Notes: generated from the letters alone by a model not told the origin. Numbered from the stretch's first letter, positions 1-9,515 are shown. The stretch is DNA of 64,000 nt from Eukaryota sp. TZLM1-RC (GCA_040285825.1 JAUPSS010000004.1:1964550-2028549), one strand, 5' to 3'. Program-made: numbers and translations.

Positions 1-541
1 AGGGGATGTTTGAAAGCAATGGTATAACATCTGGATGTAACTTTTCAATGTAACAGACCAAACCAGAACAAGCTGAAACAAGGAGAGGAAGACGGGACTC
101 ACTGGACATACGTTGTTCAAGTTCCGCTTTAGTGGCTAAGAGGGCAACATCCACAGCAGTAGACATATCAACAACAAAGGATGACGGAAACAGAGTCTTA
201 AACAGTCCAGAGAGACGTCGCATTGCACAGAGACCAGAAACGCCCCAAAAGCCTGCAAAGGAAGCTCGTGCTTGGGGTGTAATTGAAACGACAATTGGCT
301 GAGGAAATTTGAACAAGGTTGCAAGGGATTGTGATGAGAGAAGAACTACTTCAGCAGAGGTAACACAACCAGAACACGCGAGACAGCTTTTGAGACTTAT
401 GTTTACAGAAGATGTAGCAATTTCATTCATAGCAGTAGTGGTATCATCAGCAGCAGCAAGTTTGCCTGAGTCTTCAGTCAAAGTCACAACACAATCCTCA
501 GCGGGAGTAAAATCAGATATATTAGCAAGACGCAAAGCCAT
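1..541 (-). CDS. NAR1: Cytosolic Fe-S assembly protein Nar1 (NARFL/IOP1), 3-prime part cut by window edge
   Basis: Read on the minus strand from the ATG at 541-539, the frame stays open to base 1, giving about 180 N-terminal residues. Nar1 is an iron-only-hydrogenase-like protein that acts with the CIA targeting complex to deliver Fe-S clusters to cytosolic and nuclear proteins. The sequence shows C17 and the trio C53, C56, C59 in the motif CLACSGC followed by TSAE, matching the N-terminal cluster ligands of Nar1. Next come a PQARASFA stretch and a block ending in PLLVSACSGLVCYIEK, in the usual order for the family. Canonical hydrogenases carry extra ferredoxin-like domains before this region; none is present. 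The gene is divergent from the thioredoxin reductase with 140 bases between starts. The C-terminal cysteines lie outside the window. Confidence 0.85.
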   Translation of the reverse strand, partial: MALRLANISDFTPAEDCVVTLTEDSGKLAAADDTTTAMNEIATSSVNISLKSCLACSGCVTSAEVVLLSSQSLATLFKFPQPIVVSITPQARASFAGFWGVSGLCAMRRLSGLFKTLFPSSFVVDMSTAVDVALLATKAELEQRMSSESRLPLLVSACSGLVCYIEKLHPDVIPLLSNIP

Positions 542-681
542 TGATGCTCAACAGTAACTAGAGAGATGTATTAAAAGAAAGAGTCTCTGTACAGCACAGA
601 AGTTATGATAGTATCACGTTTACAATTACGTGGGATGTGTTGATATAAGGGAAGTTGTTTTCAAGTTGATATTTTCTTTTC
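542..681. promoter_or_regulatory. Divergent intergenic region between NAR1 and thioredoxin reductase
   Basis: Only 140 bases separate the two divergent start codons, so both genes must share this region for initiation. I see no unambiguous TATA or initiator motif. The bidirectional promoter role is inferred from layout only. Confidence 0.4.
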
Positions 682-2688
682 ATGCGGGAGCCTCTTTTAA
701 CATCAAAGAAGCATTTGCCCTTCTTTTATCATGGGCCTCTGAGCTATCCTCCAAAGATGGAAAGTTCTGAAGCTCGCATTGGTAGTGGTTTCACATCATT
801 GATGGGAATGGCGTGGCTTTTTAACCATTTCTATTTAGAAAATGATGTGCTTTCCTATGTGGTTATTGTTGCCTTTGGAGATTTTTTCCTTCGCCTGGTT
901 TTGGGGCCACTGTTTTCACCCCTAGGGCTGCTCTCCAAGATTCTGTCGTATGTTTTTCCTCCCAACCGGTGTTCAAGTGTTCCTAAGCGACGTGCGTACT
1001 TTGTTGGTTCATTGTTCACCGCTATTTCAGCTATTGCGCAGTACCTTGGTTATCCCATTGTTTCTGTTGTATGCCTCGGAATGCTGACCATTTTTTCGTT
1101 TGCTGAAGCTGCATTTAGTTTCTGTGTCCTGTGTGTTTTCATCAAGGCCATTGCCCAGTATCGAAAGCAAAGGTTACTTACCTCTTTGTATTCGTCTCTA
1201 GAACCTCATTCTAAACCATTCACCAGATCTCATCCTCCTGTTGATAAATCCCCCCAAGGCCAATACGACTATGATTTAGTCTTCATAGGTGGTGGTTCTG
1301 CTGGTATGGCAGGCTGTCTTTATGCCAAAAAACACTATGGTCTCCGTATCGCCGTTATTGAGTACCATGAACAGTATGGTGTTGCCGGTACATGTGCTAC
1401 CCGTGGTTGTATTCCTAAGATTCAAATCCATGAAGCTGCTTCTCTTAAAAGAACACTCAGTCCTGCTTTCAGCAAGAAGTATGGCTTTAATGTTGATTAT
1501 GAATTTGACTGGTCCCAATTAATGTCTCAAGTTCAGAACAACACCGAAAATACTTCAGTAGCATACACTCAACAGCTTGAGTCCAATGGAATTGATCTCT
1601 TCAGAGGTTTTGGCAGCTTCGTAGATCCCCATACTGTAGAAATCTCTGACCCTGATGCCAACTCCAAGAACCAAATCACCGGTAGAAGAATCATCGTTAG
1701 TGTTGGTGGTAGACCAAATCTACCCAAGATTGGAGGTATTGAACACGCAATCACCTCTGATGACTTTTTCAAGCTGAAAACCCAACCCAAGAGCATTGTT
1801 GTTGTTGGTGCTGGTTTCATTGCTCTTGAATTGAGCACTTTGCTTGCTGAACTTGGTACTAAAGTCACTGTAATGGTTCGAAACACCATTGCTCGTGGTT
1901 TTGACAAGGAAATAGTCGAAAAAATAACCCAGGATTTGGAAGAAATTGGTGTAGAATTCGTCAAAGCCTCACCTGTTGGCATCTCCAAAACAGAAGATGG
2001 CTTATCCACAAAGTATGAAATGAAGGATGGTTCAAATGGAACAATTGATAGCGAAATGGTACTTTTCGCCACTGGAAGAACTCCCAACACAGACACTCTC
2101 AACCTGGAAAATGCTGGTGTGACCATTGCTAAGAATGGAAAGATTCCAACCATCAATGAACGAACCAATGTCGATCATATTTATGCCGTTGGTGACGTAG
2201 TTTTTGGAATCCCAGAACTAACCCCTGTCGCCATTCAATCCACCAAGCTTTTACTTGATCGTCTTTATGGTGGAAAGCTTACTAGAATGAACTATGCCAA
2301 TGTTGCAACTACTATGTTTTTAACCCGTGAATATGGCTCTGTTGGTTTAAGTGAAGAAAAGGCCAAGGAAGTTTTTGGCAAGGACAACGTAACCTGTTTT
2401 GTTAGTGCTTTTACTCCAGCTTACTGGGCATTTGTCTCTTCCGAGTTTCAATGCTTTGTGAAGATTGTTGTTCATGACAGAGATGACCGAGTTGTCGGAA
2501 TCCATCTTTTATCTCCTAGATTTGCTGGTGAAGTTATGCAAGGATTTTCTAGCTTCATCAACTGTAAAGGAACCAAACAGCAACTTGACCTTACCACTGG
2601 TATCCATCCCACGCTTGCTGAACAACTGAACATGTGTACTACCATCAAGGGTAAGGGTAATGCTCAAAAAACTAGTTGCTGAGGTTAA
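682..2688 (+). CDS. Membrane-anchored selenocysteine thioredoxin reductase (DUF4395 domain fused to TrxR)
   Basis: A 668-residue protein if TGA at 2680-2682 is read as selenocysteine; translation then ends at TAA 2686-2688. Residues about 40-160 form several hydrophobic segments resembling DUF4395: a GPLFSP motif, then PKRRAYFVG, and an FCVLC motif (CxxC, C148/C151) inside the last segment. From 197 on it is a pyridine-nucleotide disulphide reductase: FAD motif GGGSAG, redox pair C238/C243 (CATRGC), NAD(P) motif GAGFIALE, second FAD motif YAVGDV, and the dimer-interface GIHPT with its catalytic His. The end is S-C-Sec-G, like the G-C-U-G tail of high-Mr thioredoxin reductases. It would use NADPH to reduce thioredoxin or a membrane partner. 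Without recoding the protein would end in a single Cys. The start is the first ATG; M26 is an alternative. No glutaredoxin domain is present. Confidence 0.88.
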
Positions 2689-2709
2689 GCCCTGCCACTA
2701 GGCGGGGCT
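2688..2709 (+). promoter_or_regulatory. Stem-loop directly after the recoded TGA (possible selenocysteine redefinition element)
   Basis: Bases 2688-2696 pair with 2701-2709 through nine base pairs (one G-U) around a four-base loop, ACTA. It starts six bases after the TGA, the spacing of known selenocysteine redefinition elements. It also covers the last base of the real stop. It could equally help 3-prime end formation. Confidence 0.55.
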
Positions 2710-2728
2710 TTTATTTCAACACATGCTG

Positions 2729-2792
2729 AAGTGGATATTTGTGACGGAAACTTCTCTCAATGCGTAAGCACGAGAATTTCCTGATTTCATTT
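2729..2792 (+). promoter_or_regulatory. SECIS element, form II, in the 3-prime UTR
   Basis: All SECIS parts are visible. Outer helix 2729-2735 pairs with 2786-2792. The core has TGAC at 2742-2745 opposite TGAT at 2782-2785, for tandem G-A pairs. Helix II is 2746-2756 with 2772-2781 (ten pairs, C2751 bulged). The unpaired AA is at 2759-2760, 14 bases after the TGA core. A mini-helix TGC-GTAA-GCA at 2761-2770 makes it form II. A folding program with a SECIS model would confirm it. Confidence 0.82.
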
Positions 2793-2943
2793 AGTTTTGT
2801 GTTTTTTGTTGAATAAATTCATAATATTTTTTCAGTAAACCAGGGAAACTCAACAGTGTCTAGTCTTATTTTTAATGATTCAAAAAGTACAAAATAAGTG
2901 AAAAGATAATGAAAACAAATTTAACACAATATTTACAAAAAAA

Positions 2944-3873
2944 TTACCTTGAAGAAACAGAAAACTGAGCAGCAGCAAAGGCTTTGGGAAACTTCTCACC
3001 TTCTTGTTTCAATTCATCCAATTTTGCTATAATTTCACTAAAATCTGGTTCAATTTGCCGAGAATCAGAAGACATCTCCTCTGATTTGTGTGAAGTCAAG
3101 ATTTTCAAAAGGTTGGAAATCACCTTGTTGCGTTCTTCATTTGTAAAACTCAATCCCTTTACTCTTAGTGCCCCAATGGTATCCCCAACAATACCAGAAG
3201 CTCCTTCAACCAGAACTTTTCTTGCCTTAACGACTGCTCCTACTGTTTGACTCACCATCATTCCCTTTGCGATGGACGCATCGTATTGAATGTCAACGAT
3301 TTCAAAAGAGAGGCAGTAAACACCACAAGCTCGCGCTCGTTCAGTGAGGAGCTGACACATGGCAGTAGATACTTCAGAACAGTCAGATTCCAAGGAAGCA
3401 TGTTTGGGCTTATCAGTATGGTAGGGGTAATTCGATGTGGTTTTTTTCAAAACAGCAAGACTTAAATTAGATAAGTAGTGATGTACGTTTTCAATGTTGA
3501 GAATGGCCTTGACTGGGTCAACGATTCTATACGTACACACGCCTGAAACTTGGAGCATGCATCCTGAGGAATCAGTAACGGTGATTTGATCATGTCTGAT
3601 TGAGAATACTTTAAGTGAAGCAACTTTGATTGATCTCCCAAAAACAGATATCCAGTGTATTCCAGGAGAGCAAACCTTGTAAAACTTACCAAACATGAGT
3701 ACTAGATGATTTTCATTGGGAGCAACAACAAAGAAAGAAGCTAACAATGTGACCGGAAAGAAGAGTATACCAATAAAGATAGCAACGATTCGTTCAAATG
3801 TAGAGATACGTGATACAAGACGTAGTGGAGGGGAATGTACAAGTAAATAGTCAGAATCAATGTATTCTGACAT
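2944..3873 (-). CDS. SPFH/band 7 (stomatin-prohibitin-like) membrane protein
   Basis: This 309-residue protein has one long hydrophobic segment at about 28-50, then the band 7 start VVAPNENHLVLMFGK and a GIHWI motif, followed by alternating strands and a helical C-terminal half. The order is typical of stomatin/prohibitin/flotillin family proteins, which form oligomeric rings on membranes. In other SPFH proteins the region after the domain is a long coiled coil; here it is short, with Glu/Lys-rich helices from 240 on. The ATG has no in-frame upstream rival. It is convergent with the thioredoxin reductase, with a 255-base gap holding the SECIS. The exact subfamily cannot be named from sequence alone. 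Confidence 0.75.
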   Translation of the reverse strand: MSEYIDSDYLLVHSPPLRLVSRISTFERIVAIFIGILFFPVTLLASFFVVAPNENHLVLMFGKFYKVCSPGIHWISVFGRSIKVASLKVFSIRHDQITVTDSSGCMLQVSGVCTYRIVDPVKAILNIENVHHYLSNLSLAVLKKTTSNYPYHTDKPKHASLESDCSEVSTAMCQLLTERARACGVYCLSFEIVDIQYDASIAKGMMVSQTVGAVVKARKVLVEGASGIVGDTIGALRVKGLSFTNEERNKVISNLLKILTSHKSEEMSSDSRQIEPDFSEIIAKLDELKQEGEKFPKAFAAAQFSVSSR

Positions 3874-3954
3874 AAGCTGTCGATGTCAATGGTTGAATTG
3901 GTGAAGAATCAATACTCGATTGAGATCGAGAATGGAAATGCAAACTTTTTTAAA

Positions 3955-4270
3955 CAAAAGAGAAAAGTTGATCAACACACTTAAAATCAAAATCTTCATA
4001 GCCCAAATCAGCCAAGAAGAATTGACTTAAAGTTCTTCTTTCATAAAACCGACCAAGAGATAACAAAGCAAAAGTTTACAAGGGGACAACATCTTTAAAA
4101 ATTGAAAATACAATTCCGTTCTGTCAAAATTTCTTGTCAAAAACTCTTCATGTACGATGTTTCACAGTTTCAATAAAATCATCCAAGAAAGATAATGCAG
4201 TTGGTGCAAGGCAGCCATGCAGGGAGAATGCAAATGGACAAAGGACATAATGAGTATGCCATTCGACATT
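3955..4270 (-). mobile_element. LINE 3-prime fragment (family A-like), decayed
   Basis: The minus strand reads the C-terminal end of the retrotransposon protein family seen complete at 17.7-20.7 kb, including a SLGRFYER-like stretch and a terminal LADLGYEDF motif. Several stops and frame changes are present. The closest relative in the window is the plus-strand piece at 43830-43960. Confidence 0.65.
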
Positions 4271-5059
4271 CAAGGATAGCAACGTTGCTCTATATTTATC
4301 AATGTTAGTGTGCTTCTGCAACAAACAGGGGATTCATGTATTTTGACTGAGTTAACGGTAGAAAACAATCATTACACACATCAGTGGATCTCACATCAGT
4401 AATAATGAGGTTTTTGAGCAATTAAACATGAAGAGGAACTGTTCGGGACATCTAACTGAAAATTAGCGAAAGCGGAATTATCATGTGTGGCTGAGCCGAG
4501 ACAAACATCAATCAAAGCCTTCAATAATTATTGTTAATTTTTGCTGCAATTTTTTAAAACAGCAACTCAAATTTTATAGCGTTTTAGGTGGTATTTGCTG
4601 TACAGTAAGAGGAATACAATTACTTCAAATGTCAGGGGGCAATTAATCAAGAGCATTCCATCCAACGAAGTCTCAATTACGTTGGTCTTGACATTTTGCT
4701 GTGATGATCCCCTTTTTGTAGGTCACGGTAGGGTGTCTAAAGACCAGGGCTTTGAATTGGAATGTACAGTTACTGGTGAATTAAGGAGTGGTTTATTGCT
4801 TCACTAAGCAGAAAGTGATAAAGGTTTTTGTGTTTTGTAGTTGAGATGAATTGATTCAAGGTTCCAAATTGGTACAGTTGCAATCAACTTGGCTCAATTA
4901 GTGAGAGAAACATTTAATATCGAACTCTTGTTAATTTCAATCCATTTGATGAAGGATTTTAGGCTTTATTCCAAGAATGCAAACAAGATAACTATAAACA
5001 ACAACAATGCAAAGCAATATTCTAGATAAGTGATCACTGACAAAATGAAGGTAGGTTCT
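4271..5059. other. Intergenic, no gene recognised
   Basis: AT-rich DNA between two retroelement fragments. The only open frame (4595-4807) is 70 codons with no recognisable motif. It may be old, unrecognisable transposon sequence. Confidence 0.5.
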
Positions 5060-6350
5060 CACTATTTACGGGTTAATGAGCACGTACATTGTGAAACTCA
5101 GTAATACTTGAAAGTATTGAGTTAAAATAACGTGGTAGAGCCTTAAAGAGTGAGAAAACAATTCTGTTCTTCCAAATAAGTTGATCAAAAGAACGTCCTG
5201 AGTCTTTTAAGAAACTGCCTAAATCATTCAAGAAAGATAGTCCTTCCCTGCCTAAAGTACCAAAAATAGAAATTCCAATTGGAACAAAAACGATGTTTCT
5301 GCCACGTTGTTTGTTCAAACGTACAAGTAAATCATTATACTTCGAGTGCTTGCTCCTTTCTGCATTCTTGAGGGTTGATTCAATGTCAGAAGACGACGAC
5401 AACTTCCAAGGAGAAACAGTTGTACAATCAATAATTAATTCCTGGCCGCTATGCAAAGCACATTGCATGGCACCTCTTTTTTGACTTTGAGCAAGCTGCA
5501 TTTCATCAAAAACTCGTTCTAGTCGTACTGGATGATGAACACTCTTCAACAAATCATAAATGCAATCGCGAACGGCATTGTGAATTATCGACCTCTTCTG
5601 AGTGAACTTCCTACAAGACAAGACATGAGTATAAGAAGCAACTGCTCCACATTTACAACGAAATTTTGTTAAACATTGAGGGGGAGGTAAGTTCAAACGT
5701 AGTCTCATAATTGTTAAAAACTGGGAATCGGAAAGCAACAGACCAAAACGGCGAGGTACTTGGGTTATTAGGCAAGATGCACTGTTGATAAAAGAACCCT
5801 TATCGCAAAGAGAGGATAGAAATGTTGCAAAGGAAGAATCACCTGAATTGTTAGCCAAGCTAATTTATTCTTCTAGTGATTCAGCTTCGAGAGCATTAAT
5901 CAACTTCTTTTGCAGTTTAGGGACAGTTCTCAAAAAATTACTTAAATCTTTAACTTCAACAGAGAAGCAAACATTCAAAACCAGAGTTTATCAGTGCAGT
6001 TATGAAGGAATATTTTGACAAAGAGAGCAGCACTTGGGTTAGAATTAGTGACTAAATCAATCCAGCTATTAGGGAATCGTACAGATAATTCAAACAAGAA
6101 ATTCTTAATGCCTCCCTAGAACGCAGCATTTGTCAAGATTGATGAACGAGTCAAACCAACACCACCATGCAAATGTGACCTGAAACAGTGAAGCGGAATA
6201 TCCTTAATGTTCTTAACACTGAGTAAGTCAGCCAAAAAGTTGGATCTTCGAAAAAAAACAATTTGATTTCAGGTGTGGTCAAATCTGGTGGAATAGAGCG
6301 AATCAGGTGATTTACTTTAGAACTGAAGCATAACCTATCCACATGGAATT
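5060..6350 (-). mobile_element. 5-prime-truncated LINE, family D (RT C-terminus with zinc motif and endonuclease region)
   Basis: The best preserved part (5073-5858) encodes 261 residues ending the retroelement protein. It has a CKCG...THVLSC zinc motif (CxC then HxxxC), the HNAVRD motif, and an acidic strand resembling the PD-(D/E)xK-like endonuclease of R2-type elements. The end carries a KNRIVFSLFKALPR motif conserved in all LINE families of this window. Upstream, 5870-6350 continues the same protein in broken frames; a piece near 6300 matches the LCFSS..NH..RS block. Closest relative: 23.55-24.66 kb. The reverse transcriptase core is missing, as expected for 5-prime truncation. Confidence 0.8.
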
Positions 6351-7206
6351 TAATATGTTCTTTGATGAAGGATGGTCATGATTTAGTTAAATGCGACTTG
6401 TCATGTCAAGTGCAGTCAGTGCTAGTCAGATGTCAGTACCATAGTTGAATTGATGTGTTGTTTTTGGGTGTGCGTTTTTGAGTCATTCAAATTCACAATA
6501 GAAATGGTGTTGCGATAAAGGCTTCTTACACTCTTTATAAATTCATTCAGTGTAAGTAGATTCAATTTCGAACTATTGGAAAACTATTGAAGCCTGAAGT
6601 TGCTATGCAACAATATCTTTGATATTCCCCTAATCGACACAATTCCCATGAATTTATTGAGTTTGGATAGGTTTCTTCACTTGGTTTATTTATTTTCTTT
6701 AATTTTTTTATTCAGTCTTCGAATATTGCTTTTAATTCCCCTATTTTCCTTTTCATTCTTATATAAGCGTTTGGATCAGATATTTTTAAATCACAATTTT
6801 GTGATACCCTTTATATTGTTGAATACACATATCGCACATCGGGCACTAGTTCTATATTCATCCTTCAGATATACTACGATATCCAATACCACGTAAATTT
6901 TTTCCCAAATTTGCACCTCTTATAGAAGCTGTTGTTCCTTTACGATTTCTTCTGGGATTTCAATCCCCAAATATCAGTTACAAATGTAAAAATCTGTACT
7001 TTTTGAACTGGTGGTTATTTCCATAGATCGGGAGTAAATGTAAATCGTGAAGTAGTTTCATTCTTTAAATTTATTCAAATCTATTGTTTTGGCAGAGTAT
7101 TGAAAAAGTTAATCTAATATGGATGTTGATGTTTTTGACGTGATGATGATGTGGATGCAAGAAAAGGAAACCTGCCAGATTTGAGTCACTTTCGTCGTTA
7201 ATTACA
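6351..7206. other. Intergenic, no gene recognised
   Basis: Strongly AT-rich DNA. A 98-codon hydrophobic frame at 6600-6896 (+) has no recognisable domain and its Leu/Phe/Ile bias is what AT-rich DNA gives by chance. The last part before 7207 must hold the promoter of the dismutase gene. Confidence 0.45.
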
Positions 7207-7873
7207 ATGTCCCTTACTCAGTTCACTGCCAAGGAAGACCTAAAGTCTAGAATCACTGATCTTTCAGGATTTACCCAAAGACAGTGGGATGAGCACTGGA
7301 AACTTTACAAGGGCTATGTTAACAACAGCAATCAGCTCATGGCTGAACTCCGTGAAGCCCGTGAAGCCAATCGTGAGGATCGCTTTGGTTTGTAGATTAG
7401 CTGTAATCTCATCTCAGTCCAAGACCGCCGTCGCCTAGAAGGTTTTGAAATCTCTGGCATCCTTCTCCACGAAATTTACTTTGGATCAATTGTCAATGGA
7501 GGATCTAAAATGACCCCTGAATTCACGAGTGTCATCAATAAGCACTTCGGTTCTGTTGATTTTTTTATGGCTGATTTGGTACGTTATCTTACTCAATTAA
7601 TCTCAGACCAACACTGTCAAAACAAGAGGTGTCGGTTGGGCTTGTGTTTATTATGACAAAGACCGAGATTCCATGTGGATCGGACATGTAGAATTGCATC
7701 AAAATGGACATGCCGCTGGTGTTCAAATTGTACTTGCCTTGGATTGCTGGGAGCATGGTTATGTTATTGACTTTGGAACAGGACCCACTGGTCTTGCAAG
7801 TCTTTGGGATGCGCTAAAACCCCATTTAGATTGGGTTGCTATTGAGCAAAGATACCGCAAGTTGTCCCAATAA
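7207..7873 (+). CDS. Fe/Mn superoxide dismutase, divergent bacterial-like type, two introns
   Basis: Three exons (7207-7387, 7418-7578, 7607-7873) join to 202 residues. It converts superoxide to oxygen and peroxide. All four metal ligands are visible: His in the first helix (WDEHWKLYKGYV), His in LLHEIYFG, and Asp and His in DCWEHGY; the active-site Tyr follows the first His. The LYxGYV and LHEIYF wording differs from mitochondrial MnSOD, where a second and third His follow the first, and resembles a divergent group I know from bacteria. Reading without splicing breaks the protein after 62 residues, and the two GT-AG removals restore one frame exactly. No targeting peptide is obvious, so a cytosolic location is likely. 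Bacterial transfer is possible but unproven. Confidence 0.87.
7388..7417 (+). other. Spliceosomal intron 1 of the dismutase gene, 30 bases
   Basis: It begins GTTTGT and ends ATCTCAG. Removal in phase 1 joins RF to VQDRRRLEG and removes an in-frame TAG. Confidence 0.82.
7579..7606 (+). other. Spliceosomal intron 2 of the dismutase gene, 28 bases
   Basis: It begins GTACGT and ends AATCTCAG. Removal in phase 0 joins ADL to TNTVKTRGVGWA, restoring the family signature. Confidence 0.85.
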
Positions 7874-8206
7874 GGGTATTTTGACTGCATTTGTGAATTA
7901 CTGTGAATAAAAATACTTGAAAGTGGGTCTTTTTTCTTCTCTGTTTCTTAATAGTCTTAGTAACATTGTCAGTGTACTAAAATTCCCGTATTGTTGCTGT
8001 TATTATTAACAACAATAAAACACGGCAATAACTTATTAAATGAACAGTAACAGTTTGTACTTGTGCATTTTGGTAAAATAAGATTGAATTTACTATATTG
8101 CTGAGTGAATCCTCAAAAGTGATTTTCTATTCACTGCAGCAGTGTCAGCGTTGGTAGCAAACTACACTGATTGAGAAGAGGAAGGGTTTGGGTTTGTGGA
8201 GTTTTG
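7874..8206. other. Intergenic between dismutase and Fe-ADH
   Basis: No gene is seen. The first 40 bases hold an AATAAA hexamer likely used for the dismutase transcript; the rest is AT-rich and ends at the target duplication of the small mobile element. Confidence 0.4.
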
Positions 8207-8214
8207 GTTGCTGA

Positions 8215-8286
8215 CAATGTTAGAATTACTGAACTAGTTCGGCCGAACGTTCGGAAAGGTTGCGAACGTTCGGAATTCTAACATTG
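8215..8286. mobile_element. 72-base MITE with hAT-type ends and 8-base target duplication
   Basis: The perfect 13-base terminal inverted repeat starts CAATGTTAG, fitting the hAT end consensus YARNG. It is flanked by exact 8-base duplications GTTGCTGA (8207-8214 and 8287-8294), the length hAT transposases make. The interior is GC-rich with the repeated palindrome GAACGTTC. It lies 38 bases before the ATG of the alcohol dehydrogenase. No transposase is encoded; no second copy was noticed in the window. Confidence 0.78.
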
Positions 8287-8324
8287 GTTGCTGATGATGC
8301 TGCAGAAAATTTCAATCTATTTCA

Positions 8325-9470
8325 ATGCCCACTTTTGTTGACATCGTCCCTTATATTCCCTCCAAGTTCAATGTTTTCTTTGGATCTCATTGTGTTTCTA
8401 ACAATGTTGATCAACTTAAACTAGGTGGTTCTTGCGCGATAGTTACTGGACGATCGTCTGCAGTGAAATCTGGAGCCTTAAACGATGTCACAACATCTCT
8501 TGCCGCTCTGAACATCTCATATACAATTTTCAATGAGATCGAACAAAACCCCCTGTATTCCACGGTATTCAAAGCATTCGAAAACCTCCCTAAAGTAGAT
8601 TTCATCATTGCAATCGGTGGAGGCTCTCCCATGGATGCTTCGAAACTCCTCTCTGTCATGATGGCTAATCACAATCCTGGCTCGATCAGTGAGGAGGACA
8701 TGCAAAAGACTGTCTTCACAACCAAATATGAACAGAATTTACCCTTAGTTTGTATCACTACCACTTGTGGTTCAGGTTCTGAAGTCACCCCATATGCAGT
8801 CATTACTGATACAATTCATGGTAACAAAAGAAATTTGGCCACTCCAGTCTACCCCACTGTTTCATTTGTGGATCCTTTGTATTTGACCACTTTACCTAGA
8901 TCATATGTGATCAGTACTGCTCTGGATGCCCTCAGTCACTTAATCGAACCTAGAATGACTGTTAAAGGAAGAGGTGATGAAAAGGTTTGTGAGTTGGTAG
9001 AGATTGGCCTTGGAATGTGGAAATCTCTATTTTCAATTCTTGATTCAGATACTTCCTCTCTTTTTTACCATGACTTAGCGCTAATGCAGCTTATTGGTGG
9101 TTTGACCATCACCTTTGCCGGAACCACCATTGTACACGCTGTTGGTTATTGCCTAACCTTCCATCTAAATGTTCTTCACGGAGTGGCTAACTCCCTAGTG
9201 ATGCCTGCATTCTTTGAATTTTACAAGAAGTACGATTCTGAACTTGTTGATTTAGTACTTTTGCAAATGGGCCTTTCAAGTATTTCTCAATTCAAAACCA
9301 CTATTAATTCATTGTTGGTGACATTACCAAGAGAATATGTGACTGTTGAAATTAAGCAAGATGACATTGAAATGTTTAGTAAAAAGGTACTGATGCAAAA
9401 GAACAAACTTGAAACTTGTCCTTATGAAGTCACTGATACTGATATTAAGAAAATTTATGAATCAATTTAA
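8325..9470 (+). CDS. Iron-containing (group III) alcohol dehydrogenase
   Basis: A 381-residue single-exon protein. Group III dehydrogenases reduce aldehydes to alcohols with NAD(P)H and serve as fermentative end steps in many anaerobic protists. Motifs in order: GGGSPMDASK for the nucleotide, TTCGSGSEVTP, and the metal site made of D and H in ALDALSHLIEP plus two His in HAVGYCLTFHLNVLHG. Length is normal for the monofunctional form; no aldehyde dehydrogenase domain is fused as in AdhE. A short hAT-like element sits just upstream. It is tail-to-tail with the dynein-like gene, with 45 bases between stops. The substrate cannot be told from sequence. Confidence 0.9.
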   Translation: MPTFVDIVPYIPSKFNVFFGSHCVSNNVDQLKLGGSCAIVTGRSSAVKSGALNDVTTSLAALNISYTIFNEIEQNPLYSTVFKAFENLPKVDFIIAIGGGSPMDASKLLSVMMANHNPGSISEEDMQKTVFTTKYEQNLPLVCITTTCGSGSEVTPYAVITDTIHGNKRNLATPVYPTVSFVDPLYLTTLPRSYVISTALDALSHLIEPRMTVKGRGDEKVCELVEIGLGMWKSLFSILDSDTSSLFYHDLALMQLIGGLTITFAGTTIVHAVGYCLTFHLNVLHGVANSLVMPAFFEFYKKYDSELVDLVLLQMGLSSISQFKTTINSLLVTLPREYVTVEIKQDDIEMFSKKVLMQKNKLETCPYEVTDTDIKKIYESI

Positions 9471-9515
9471 AATATTTATTGTACATAAAAGAGTAGTTTA
9501 CTGCAAGTTTTTAAT

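Noticed and set aside
136-557. Open frames at 136-324 (-) and 309-557 (+)
   Set aside because: Both overlap the NAR1 frame, which has the conserved cysteines; they are shadow frames.
1569-2168. 199-codon minus-strand frame inside the thioredoxin reductase
   Set aside because: Antisense shadow of a strongly conserved enzyme; no motif of its own.
2688-2709. Hairpin followed by T residues read as a bacterial rho-independent terminator
   Set aside because: The genome is eukaryotic (introns, SECIS form II, dynein). The position six bases after a recoded TGA fits a recoding element better.
4301-4320. Second copy of the MITE end (CAATGTTAG)
   Set aside because: Only nine bases match and there is no partner inverted repeat or target duplication.
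6600-6896. 98-codon hydrophobic frame
   Set aside because: Composition is what very AT-rich DNA gives by chance; no neighbours, no domain.
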